Of a stretch of 7,432 nucleotides of DNA, positions 1 to 6,020 are shown piece by piece. Under the pieces are notes generated by a model. The model made no database searches, was not told where the DNA came from, and was given only the letters and a program-made list of their open reading frames with translations. The first letter of the stretch is position 1, and each line of letters begins with the position of its first letter. Origin of the DNA: Candidatus Methanophagales archaeon (GTDB lineage: Archaea > Halobacteriota > Syntropharchaeia > Alkanophagales > Methanospirareceae); the NCBI GenBank assembly GCA_021159475.1, contig JAGGRS010000153.1:1-7432 (forward strand), in the 5' to 3' direction. Position numbers and translations under genes: made by a program.

Positions 1-172
1 GCAGCTACGCGCTAATGGATAAGAGCTGAAAGCATCTAAGCTCGAAGCCAGCCCCGAAAAGAGACCCCTTGGACACCGTTAGAAGAACGGGTTGATAGGG
101 CTGGGGTGTAAGAATCGACCCGAGAGGGGAGATTTTCAGCCCGCAGCTACTAACGTCCTACACCTTTATCTG
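1..172 (+). rRNA. 23S ribosomal RNA, 3' end (partial, 5' cut by window edge)
   Basis: This is the last part of domain VI of large-subunit rRNA. The stretch from about 17 to 48 carries the conserved GCTGAAAGCATCTAAG core (27-42), which is almost identical to the corresponding helix in bacterial 23S. The GTTGATAGG motif near 91 and the terminal CTACTAACG near 147-155 follow in the expected order. The mature 3' end is not sharply defined by eye. Counting from the terminal ACTAA to known 23S ends puts it at about 165-175. No stop-free reading of this stretch should be taken as a protein gene. It is presumably the distal part of a 16S-23S operon whose upstream part lies outside the window. Confidence 0.95.
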
Positions 173-187
173 CCGGACTCAGATGAA
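165..187 (+). other. Hairpin at the 23S 3' end / spacer junction
   Basis: TTTATCTG (165-172) pairs with CAGATGAA (180-187) to give an 8-bp stem with one T-G wobble and a 7-base loop, CCGGACT. It sits where 23S ends and the 37-nt spacer to tRNA-Cys begins. It could be the structural terminus of 23S, a processing signal, or part of a larger stem with the unseen 5' flank. Archaeal 23S precursors are usually cut at a bulge-helix-bulge formed by both flanks, but the 5' half is outside the window and cannot be tested here. Confidence 0.45.
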
Positions 188-209
188 ATCAGAACTGCAA
201 AGTGCCACA

Positions 210-282
210 GCCAAGGTGGCGGAGAGGCACACGCGGCTGACTGCAGATCAGCTCTACCCCGGTTCAAATCCGGGCCTTGGCT
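210..282 (+). tRNA. tRNA-Cys (anticodon GCA)
   Basis: A complete cloverleaf can be folded by hand. The acceptor stem GCCAAGG (210-216) pairs perfectly with CCTTGGC (275-281). The D stem is GCG/CGC (219-221 with 232-234), and the D loop carries GG at 226-227. The anticodon stem GCTGA/TCAGC holds the loop CTGCAGA (241-247), with anticodon GCA at 243-245. The variable loop is 5 nt, and the T stem is CCCGG/CCGGG around TTCAAAT (263-269). The discriminator base is T (282), the U73 expected of cysteine tRNAs. No CCA is encoded, and no intron is seen. It lies directly after 23S, in the slot where euryarchaea often have 5S and then tRNA-Cys. Confidence 0.97.
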
Positions 283-315
283 TACCTGATTAAAGAGTTT
301 GAATTTTAGACGTTG

Positions 316-331
316 CTATTTAACTATTATT
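316..331 (+). promoter_or_regulatory. Possible TATA element for the Lrp-type gene
   Basis: CTATTTAACTATTATT is an AT-rich stretch centred about 37 bases before the preferred ATG at 361. An archaeal TATA box here would place the transcription start near 345-350 and leave a short leader. A second AT-rich run, TTTGAATTTTA, lies at 298-308. Neither is a perfect consensus, and read-through from the rRNA/tRNA operon is also possible. No clear poly-T terminator was seen after the tRNA. Confidence 0.3.
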
Positions 332-360
332 CTGCAAATAATAAAGAGAATTCAGACGGG

Positions 361-834
361 ATGAAACTCAGGGATAAAGATAGATGTATCTTACGGGCAT
401 TGATAGAGAATGGCAGACTATCTTATTCAGAAGTTGGCAGGAGATGCGGGATAAGCAGGCAGGTAGCTTTTGAACGCGTGCAGAAGTTGAGTTCGGAGGG
501 TATAATAAAGGGCTTCTCCGTATGCCTGGACGCTGATAAGCTGGGATTTGAGTTTATGGCTTATGTTCTACTGATTGTGAAGCCGGAGGAGCGACTGAGG
601 AACGAACTGCTGGAGTTCCTGCGCCGGAGCAGGAATGTAAGGCGGATCCAGCTGCTATTTGGGCGGTTTGACCTCTTCCTCGAGCTCCTGTTCAGGAATA
701 AGGATGAGATGACGGAGTTTATAAGGCAAATGCACTCATTTGGTGCGGTCGAGAGGACAGAGACATTCATCGTCTACCAGACGGTGAAGGATATACCCGA
801 AGACCCTTTCTTAGAATGCCTGCTGGGAGAGTGA
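361..834 (+). CDS. Lrp/AsnC-family transcriptional regulator
   Basis: The 157-residue product has the two-part layout of Lrp/AsnC regulators. An N-terminal helix-turn-helix covers about residues 1-50: DKDRCILRALIENGRLSY, then EVGRRCGISRQVAFERVQKL, then SEGIIKGF. A C-terminal alpha/beta RAM-like domain (about 65-145) follows, including FMAYVLLIV and the FGRFDLFLELLF strand. These proteins usually bind DNA as dimers or octamers and sense amino acids or other small ligands; the ligand here cannot be told. The frame stays open up to a TTG at 313, but that start would lie in the putative TATA region and add residues absent from the family, so ATG 361 is preferred. The ribosome-binding site is weak (GACGGG abuts the ATG), which allows a short-leader transcript. 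The stop is followed after 2 nt by the cofactor-repair gene, suggesting co-transcription. Confidence 0.8.
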   Translation: MKLRDKDRCILRALIENGRLSYSEVGRRCGISRQVAFERVQKLSSEGIIKGFSVCLDADKLGFEFMAYVLLIVKPEERLRNELLEFLRRSRNVRRIQLLFGRFDLFLELLFRNKDEMTEFIRQMHSFGAVERTETFIVYQTVKDIPEDPFLECLLGE

Positions 835-836
835 GC

Positions 837-2369
837 ATGAAGAGCATGAATAAAATCTCTATGGACGTTATAACATCAGCGGAGATGGCTGCTCTGGATG
901 CGAACTGTGAATTCTTCGGGCTCGCTCCGTTACAGCTCATGGAGAACGCGGGTGCGAGTATTGCGAGCGAGTTGAAGAAGCGATTCAGTGAAGATGCAGA
1001 GGTGGTGATAATAGCGGGTAAGGGCAACAATGGTGGCGATGCCCTCGCTGCTGCACGGCACCTTCGCAACGCCAATGTGAGGGTGATACTGGTGGGGCGT
1101 TCAAAGGACCTGAGAACGGAAGCGAGCAGGAGGAACTGGCGGATTTTGAGCGAATGTGGCTACCGCATGGATGAGATAACCGATTCTTCAACTCTGAAGG
1201 CGCTGAAAGAAACGCTCAAGCCCGATGTGATAATAGATGCACTGCTCGGCACGGGAGTGAGAGGCAGGATAAGGGAGCCTGAATCAAGTGCTATTGACCT
1301 CATAAATGAATCGGGAGCTTTTGTGCTCGCAGTTGACGTGCCTTCTGGCTTGAATCCTGATACCGGCGAATGTGACAAGGCTGTCCATGCCGACCTCACC
1401 GTGACATTCCACCGTGCCAAGCCGGGCTTGTTGAAGAACGAAAGCAAGAGCTATGTCGGCGAGCTTGTGGTTGCTGATATAGGGATACCGCCCGGCATGG
1501 AGCGGCTTGCGGGACCCGGAGATGTGAGACTGGTATTGCGGCGGCGAGAGAAGAGCAGTCATAAGGGTGATAATGGTCGGATATTGATAGTGGGGGGTGG
1601 TCCCTTCGCCGGTGCACCCGCTTTGAGTGCTCTCGCATCACTCCGCACCGGCGCCGACTGGGTAACGATAGCAACACCCAGGAATGTAGCACCAATCATC
1701 GCTTCCGTATCGCCCAACCTCATTGTCCAGCCTCTATCCGGCTCTATACTGACTGAGGATGACGTATCACCGGTATTGAACCTGATGCGGATGCATGATG
1801 TGCTGGTCATAGGCATGGGTCTGGGTGCAGCGGAAGAGACGAAGCGAGCAGTGAAGTCAATAATAGAGGACGAAGCGGTAAAGAAGGCGGTGGTGGATGC
1901 CGATGGACTATACGGGTTAGACCTGCCACTGAAAGCATCAAAATCAAAACAGGTGATTATAACGCCCCACGCGGGTGAGTTCAGCAAGATGGGCACCCAG
2001 AATCCACCAGCGGATGGTGAGGAGCGACTGGAGTTTATACGTGAGTTCTCGCTACGCAACCGCGTTGTCACGCTCTTAAAAGCCGCTCATGATGTTATAT
2101 CGGACGGTAAGAGAATAAAAGTGAATGTTACGGGCAATGCGGGAATGACAGTCGGGGGTACAGGAGATGTCCTGAGCGGTATAACCGGCGCTCTATTTGC
2201 AACCTCCGGGGACGCATTTGAAGTGGCAACGGCAGCTGCTTTTATATCCGGTTCCGCAGGCGATGCGGCTTTTCGGGATAAAGGGCTGAGCCTGCTTGCA
2301 ACAGACGTTGTGGAAGCAATACCCGCGATATTAAGCGCGATTGAGCTCAAATCCCTGAAGCGAGTGTAG
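837..2369 (+). CDS. nnr: Bifunctional NAD(P)H-hydrate repair enzyme (epimerase + ADP/ATP-dependent dehydratase)
   Basis: The enzyme repairs NAD(P)H that has become hydrated: the N-terminal half epimerises S and R hydrates, and the C-terminal ribokinase-like half dehydrates the S form using ADP or ATP. Visible in the 510-residue product are the YjeF_N-type nucleotide loop GKGNNGGDA (61-69), DALLGTGVRGR (134-144), and AVDVPSGLNPDTGE (165-178). The dehydratase part shows KGDNGRILIVGGG (243-255), VVDADGL (352-358), TPHAGEF (376-382), and the signature GNAGMTVGGTGDVLSG (433-448) with its catalytic Asp. The fused order is the usual one in bacteria and archaea, and the length is typical. ATG 837 is chosen because GGGAG (825-829) sits 7 nt upstream; ATG 816, 846 and 861 are alternatives, and 861 would also keep the whole domain. 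One deviation is GDA where the family usually has GDG. The 3' end overlaps the convergent marker 15 gene by 23 bp. Confidence 0.92.
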   Translation: MKSMNKISMDVITSAEMAALDANCEFFGLAPLQLMENAGASIASELKKRFSEDAEVVIIAGKGNNGGDALAAARHLRNANVRVILVGRSKDLRTEASRRNWRILSECGYRMDEITDSSTLKALKETLKPDVIIDALLGTGVRGRIREPESSAIDLINESGAFVLAVDVPSGLNPDTGECDKAVHADLTVTFHRAKPGLLKNESKSYVGELVVADIGIPPGMERLAGPGDVRLVLRRREKSSHKGDNGRILIVGGGPFAGAPALSALASLRTGADWVTIATPRNVAPIIASVSPNLIVQPLSGSILTEDDVSPVLNLMRMHDVLVIGMGLGAAEETKRAVKSIIEDEAVKKAVVDADGLYGLDLPLKASKSKQVIITPHAGEFSKMGTQNPPADGEERLEFIREFSLRNRVVTLLKAAHDVISDGKRIKVNVTGNAGMTVGGTGDVLSGITGALFATSGDAFEVATAAAFISGSAGDAAFRDKGLSLLATDVVEAIPAILSAIELKSLKRV

Positions 2370-3567
2370 CAATACCAACCGCTCCCGCATATTGCGAATT
2401 CTCAGGCACTATCACCTCAGTGCCGAGTAGATGCTCAAGTTCACGCTGCACTCCCGCCACCAGTGATACGCCACCGACGAAGATGACGGGTGGTCGCATC
2501 TCCATCTCCTGTATCTGTGTCTCATAGACCTGCTCCGCAACCGAGCGGCACGCGGCAGCAGCTACATCCTCGCGCTTTATCCCCGAAGCGAGCGCAACAA
2601 CGAGGCTCTGGATGCCAAATACCATGCAATAGCTCTGCAATTCATACCTCTCTCTCGACTTCAAAGCGAGCTGCCCCAGTTCTGAGATATCTACATCCAG
2701 GCGATGAGAAGCTACTTCAAGGAACCTGCCCGATGAGCCGCCGCAGATACCTCCCAGGCTGAAACTGTTGGCTATCCCATCACGCATGAGAATCAGCTTG
2801 TTGTTCATACCACCTATATCAATCACCGATGCTTCGCCCTTATGCCGGTTCGTGAGCAGTGCCGCGCCTTTTGCAACCACACTCACCTCCTCCAAATTCA
2901 GGTCCGCATTCACATGCTCGCCCACAAGCTCACGTCCATGCCCTGTTACACCAACGGCTTCTATATCACTCTCCTTCAGCCCGGCATCCTTTAATGCCAG
3001 CTCTATTGCGGAATCTGCACTCTTTACAGGGTCTGTTGTCGGTATCCACGCCTCTCCCACTATTACGTTATCCCGCATCACCACCGCCTTTGTGGTGGAA
3101 GAGCCGGAATCTATGCCCATTGTTGTCCCTTCCTGCCTCTCTCGCATCAGCAACGCCTTCATCGTTATCAACGTCTTCAGCGCTTCCAGTCGTGAGTATA
3201 TCTCTATCTCCTTCGGCTTCTCCACGTTTGAATACGCTATGATTGGTATATCGGTCCTTTCATGGAGGTATCGCCTGACTATGTCCTTCACGATGACGCC
3301 CTCAGAGCATTTGAAGCATGTGAGGAGGAGCGCGCCCTTTATTGAGGGGTCTTCCAGCATTGAGACCGCTCTCGCCATCATCATGTTCAAACTCGGACTC
3401 TCCGCCTTCATGCCTATCTCTTTACATGCCTCTTCCACACGCGATAGCTCCATCTCGGGGTATACCAGTTCTATACCCACCTGTTCCGCTATCTCATCCA
3501 GCAGCCATTGAATACCACTGTATTCCGTGCCACAGGATATCTGTGCTACACGCACACGCGTTGCCAT
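2347..3567 (-). CDS. Methanogenesis marker protein 15 (BcrAD/BadFG/HgdC-like ATPase activator)
   Basis: The 406-residue product looks like the marker 15 family, which is largely restricted to methanogens and relatives with MCR. Residues 1 to about 145 form a family-specific N-terminal domain with C12 and a C84-x2-C87 pair. Residues 148-405 are an ASKHA ATPase of the 2-hydroxyacyl-CoA dehydratase activator type. It shows the phosphate-1 loop GIDSGSSTTKAV (151-162), VTGHGRELVG (207-216), the phosphate-2 motif DIGGMNNK (250-257), and GGICGGSSGRFLE (272-284). C275 and C314 (SYCMVFG) align with the two cysteines that hold a [4Fe-4S] cluster between subunits in HgdC-type activators. By analogy it would be a dimeric cytosolic protein using ATP to push low-potential electrons into a partner; the partner and the link to MCR maturation are inference. 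GGTGA (3580-3576) precedes ATG 3567, which is 3 nt after the marker 5 stop, so the two are co-transcribed. Confidence 0.88.
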   Translation of the reverse strand: MATRVRVAQISCGTEYSGIQWLLDEIAEQVGIELVYPEMELSRVEEACKEIGMKAESPSLNMMMARAVSMLEDPSIKGALLLTCFKCSEGVIVKDIVRRYLHERTDIPIIAYSNVEKPKEIEIYSRLEALKTLITMKALLMRERQEGTTMGIDSGSSTTKAVVMRDNVIVGEAWIPTTDPVKSADSAIELALKDAGLKESDIEAVGVTGHGRELVGEHVNADLNLEEVSVVAKGAALLTNRHKGEASVIDIGGMNNKLILMRDGIANSFSLGGICGGSSGRFLEVASHRLDVDISELGQLALKSRERYELQSYCMVFGIQSLVVALASGIKREDVAAAACRSVAEQVYETQIQEMEMRPPVIFVGGVSLVAGVQRELEHLLGTEVIVPENSQYAGAVGIATLASGI

Positions 3568-3570
3568 GCT

Positions 3571-4017
3571 TCACTTCACCTCACCTTTCGGCAGCCCGTC
3601 TAAGAACTCTTTTATCGCTCTCACCATCTCGTCCATTCGCTCTCCGCCCTCAAACTTCACTTCCAGCGTCGGTATATTTCGCTTCCGTATCAGGAACTTG
3701 AAGAATTCATCGGAGACGGCACAGCCCATACACCCATAGGTCGGTGGTGCATCGGTGAGGATAATAGAAGCTTCTGCCTGCTCTAATAGCGGTGCTAACA
3801 GCCCTATCCTCCCCTTCACACCCGCTGGCTCCTCCACCGAGACATACCGCAACGCCCTCTTCAGGTCCTCCTCTGTTACATTCAATGGCGGTGCATCAAT
3901 CTCCGCGTCACGCACGTGCTTGCCTATCTCCCGCATCAGCACTAACGGCTCATGCCCCCCTCGCTCCACCAAATCCGCTAATATCAAACTATTCGGCGGG
4001 TATACCAATACTTTCAT
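3571..4017 (-). CDS. Methanogenesis marker protein 5
   Basis: The 148-residue product matches what I recall of the marker 5 family in length and motifs: the opening MKVLVYPPNSLILADLVER, GHEPLVLM (22-28), DAPPLNVTEED (41-51), and PPTYGCMGCA (91-100), followed by a C-terminal helix. C96 and C99 in the CMGC motif are natural metal or Fe-S ligand candidates, but no such role is shown here. The molecular function is not established to my knowledge; the family occurs with MCR and is often encoded near other marker genes. It is the first gene of a two-gene unit with marker 15. The start is ATG 4017, set by the family N-terminus and by GGGGG (4028-4024) 6 nt upstream. The frame remains open far upstream, but that part is antisense to the helicase and runs through the promoter, so it is excluded. 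Confidence 0.88.
   Translation of the reverse strand: MKVLVYPPNSLILADLVERGGHEPLVLMREIGKHVRDAEIDAPPLNVTEEDLKRALRYVSVEEPAGVKGRIGLLAPLLEQAEASIILTDAPPTYGCMGCAVSDEFFKFLIRKRNIPTLEVKFEGGERMDEMVRAIKEFLDGLPKGEVK
3576..3585 (-). promoter_or_regulatory. Ribosome-binding site of marker 15, inside the marker 5 coding end
   Basis: On the minus strand this reads GGTGAGGTGA, two tandem Shine-Dalgarno-like GGTGA units. The nearer one ends 8 nt before ATG 3567. It lies within the last codons of marker 5, consistent with translational coupling, and supports the chosen start of marker 15. Confidence 0.6.
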
Positions 4018-4095
4018 CTGTATCCCCCATTTCTTATTCAATAAAACTTTCAAGAAGATATTGTTTTCTAAATATTTATTTATTGCTACGCGGAG
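4018..4095. promoter_or_regulatory. Divergent promoter region between marker 5 operon and helicase
   Basis: This 78-bp gap separates two divergent starts. Its core is the perfect palindrome TAAATATTTA (4069-4078) inside a longer AT tract (about 4066-4084), which reads as a TATA-like element on both strands. For the plus strand a start about 25 bases downstream would fall almost on ATG 4096, predicting a leaderless or near-leaderless helicase mRNA. For the minus strand it would fall near 4047, giving a leader of about 30 nt containing the GGGGG ribosome-binding site of marker 5. A single shared TBP site serving both directions is inferred, not shown. Confidence 0.5.
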
Positions 4096-6000
4096 ATGGT
4101 AGAGAGTTCGTTCTTCCCTTTCCCTCACGTGCGAGAGGGGCAGAGAGAGTTCATGGGTGATGTGAAGCACGCAGTAGAAGCTGGGGGTATCCTCATTGCT
4201 CACGCACCTACGGGGATAGGTAAAACCGTAGCAGCTCTCGCTCCCGCTGTTCAGTACGCCATTGAGAATGAGAAGACCGTCTTCTTCCTCACATCCAAAC
4301 GAAGTCAGCACAAGATAGCCATTGATACTCTCAGGCTGATAAATGAGCGCAACGGGCTGAATCTCACCGCTGTTGATATCACATCCAAGCAATCCATGTG
4401 TCCGAGGGCGGTATCCATCTATCGTGAGTTCTATTCCCTCTTCAATGAGTTCTGCAAGAATGAACAGAGGAATAGAAGATGCTGGTATTACATGAACCAT
4501 GATGAAGAAGCCCTCGCACGGATAAGATGCGAGATAATGCATGTGGAAGAGTTGTGTGAATGGTGCAAGACGAGGCGGGTATGCCCTTACAAGGCGGCGC
4601 TGGAGGTGGGTAAAACCGCAGATGTCATCGTCTGTGACTATAATCATCTATTCTCTCGGGATATCGCAGCGAAGGTGCTGGAGAAGATAGAGAAGGGTCT
4701 TGATGAGCTCATTGTCATCGTTGATGAGGCTCATAATCTCCCGGACCGCATAAGGAACAATCTCAGCAGTGAGCTACGCCTGAAAACCATCTCGGAAACA
4801 GCCAGGGGCATCAGGAACATAGACAGGGAGATGTATAACAATCTCATAGAGATGGAGATGATACTCAAAAAACTGGTGACGAATGCGGCGAGGGCGAAGA
4901 GAGCGGAGATAACGGTGGACAGGGATTTCCTGATTGGCGAACTGGAGAAGATGCTGAGGCGGCGAATAGAAGTAATGAGCTATAATGAGTTCGTAAATGC
5001 GATAAGGAGCAGAGCAGAAGCTATCCAGGAGTCCGTGTCCACGGATGGCGAGTCCGGAAGGGAAATATTGCAGAGTAATCTGGTCTCCATTTCTGACTTC
5101 CTCGATGCCTGGACCACAGAAGAGAAGTGTCTCCGTATCCTCTCCATCAATGATAATCCCACACTCTCACTCAAACTTCTTGACCCTTCTGTTCTTAGCG
5201 AGCCCGTATTTCGTGGAGCACATGCCACCGTGATGATGAGTGGCACGCTATACCCTGTGGAGATGTATGCCGATGTATTGGGTGCTGCCCGTATCAATGG
5301 TCGCGAGATAGCTCTGCGTGAATACAAATCGCCTTTCCCACGAGAAAATCGGCTGATTGCCGTCACTAAAGGGCTCACAACAAAATATACGAGGCGTGGT
5401 GAGGCGATGTACAGGCGAATAGGGGAGAAGATAGAGGGGATAGCGGAGAATGTGAGAGGTGGTATGGCGGTCTTCTTCCCTTCTTATGCACTTCTAAAGG
5501 CTATTTTAGCCTATTTATCGCCACAGGTCAGGAGAAGAGTGATGGTAGAGCGGCGGGAGATGGGGAAGGTGGAACGGAACAGGCTATACGAGCAGTTAAG
5601 AGATGAAGAATCGCGTATTTTATTCGCCGTTCAGGGTGGCTCGTTCTCTGAAGGTATGGATTATGAATCCAATATACTGAAGGCGATCATCGTTGTTGGA
5701 CTCCCACTTAGTCCGCCCACACTGGAAGTAAAAGCTACGCAGGGCTATTATACAGGCAAATACGGTGCGGAGAAGGGGCGACTATATGGGTATCTCTACC
5801 CCGCAATTACAAAGGTGCTGCAAGCCGCGGGCAGGGGGATAAGAAGCGAACATGACCGCTGCATCATCATTCTGATGGATTACCGATTTGCCCAGTTCCC
5901 CTATAAGCGATGCCTGCCACCAGACTTTGATATGATATTCACAGATAGAGTGGAGGATTTATGTAAGAGCTTCTTCAACAGTGGTTCCGGAAGAGAGTAA
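4096..6000 (+). CDS. XPD/Rad3/DinG-type superfamily 2 DNA helicase with probable Fe-S domain
   Basis: The 634-residue product carries the ordered SF2 helicase motifs. These are an N-terminal Q-like FPFPHVREGQREFM (7-20), Walker A HAPTGIGKT (36-44, K43), motif Ia FFLTSKRSQHK (63-73), DEAH box VIVDEAHNLPDR (207-218), and motif III MMSGTLYP (380-387). They continue with AVFFPSY (458-464), motif V VQGGSFSEGMDYE (512-524), and motif VI QAAGRGIR (576-583). Between Walker A and DEAH lies a Cys-rich insert with C102, C120, C129, C145, C154, C157 and C163. Four of these should bind the [4Fe-4S] cluster typical of the family, most likely C102, C120, C129 and C163 (CPYK). Residues about 225-345 correspond to the Arch-type insert. 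Such enzymes unwind DNA 5' to 3' in repair. The size suits archaeal XPD-like proteins, but orthology to XPD itself versus DinG-like paralogues cannot be settled by eye. The start at 4096 begins just before the conserved N-terminus and has no clear ribosome-binding site. Confidence 0.88.
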   Translation: MVESSFFPFPHVREGQREFMGDVKHAVEAGGILIAHAPTGIGKTVAALAPAVQYAIENEKTVFFLTSKRSQHKIAIDTLRLINERNGLNLTAVDITSKQSMCPRAVSIYREFYSLFNEFCKNEQRNRRCWYYMNHDEEALARIRCEIMHVEELCEWCKTRRVCPYKAALEVGKTADVIVCDYNHLFSRDIAAKVLEKIEKGLDELIVIVDEAHNLPDRIRNNLSSELRLKTISETARGIRNIDREMYNNLIEMEMILKKLVTNAARAKRAEITVDRDFLIGELEKMLRRRIEVMSYNEFVNAIRSRAEAIQESVSTDGESGREILQSNLVSISDFLDAWTTEEKCLRILSINDNPTLSLKLLDPSVLSEPVFRGAHATVMMSGTLYPVEMYADVLGAARINGREIALREYKSPFPRENRLIAVTKGLTTKYTRRGEAMYRRIGEKIEGIAENVRGGMAVFFPSYALLKAILAYLSPQVRRRVMVERREMGKVERNRLYEQLRDEESRILFAVQGGSFSEGMDYESNILKAIIVVGLPLSPPTLEVKATQGYYTGKYGAEKGRLYGYLYPAITKVLQAAGRGIRSEHDRCIIILMDYRFAQFPYKRCLPPDFDMIFTDRVEDLCKSFFNSGSGRE

Positions 6001-6020
6001 TTCCTGCTATGCGCGATAAG

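Noticed and set aside
92..289. 65-codon plus-strand open frame
   Set aside because: It runs through the 23S rRNA end and the tRNA-Cys cloverleaf; both RNAs are clear and the peptide is not protein-like.
313..360. TTG-initiated N-terminal extension of the Lrp-type regulator
   Set aside because: The extra 16 residues do not match the family start, the region is AT-rich and looks like promoter, and ATG 361 begins right at the helix-turn-helix domain.
1559..2071. 170-codon minus-strand open frame opposite nnr
   Set aside because: It is antisense to well-conserved dehydratase motifs and its product is Ser/Pro/Arg-rich with no recognisable domain.
2768..3511. 247-codon plus-strand open frame opposite marker 15
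   Set aside because: It is Ser-rich, with no family match, and lies antisense to the conserved ATPase motifs of marker 15; a codon-bias shadow.
4018..4647. N-terminal extension of marker 5 by about 210 codons
   Set aside because: The open frame crosses the divergent promoter and is antisense to the helicase N-terminus; the family start and a GGGGG ribosome-binding site both support ATG 4017.
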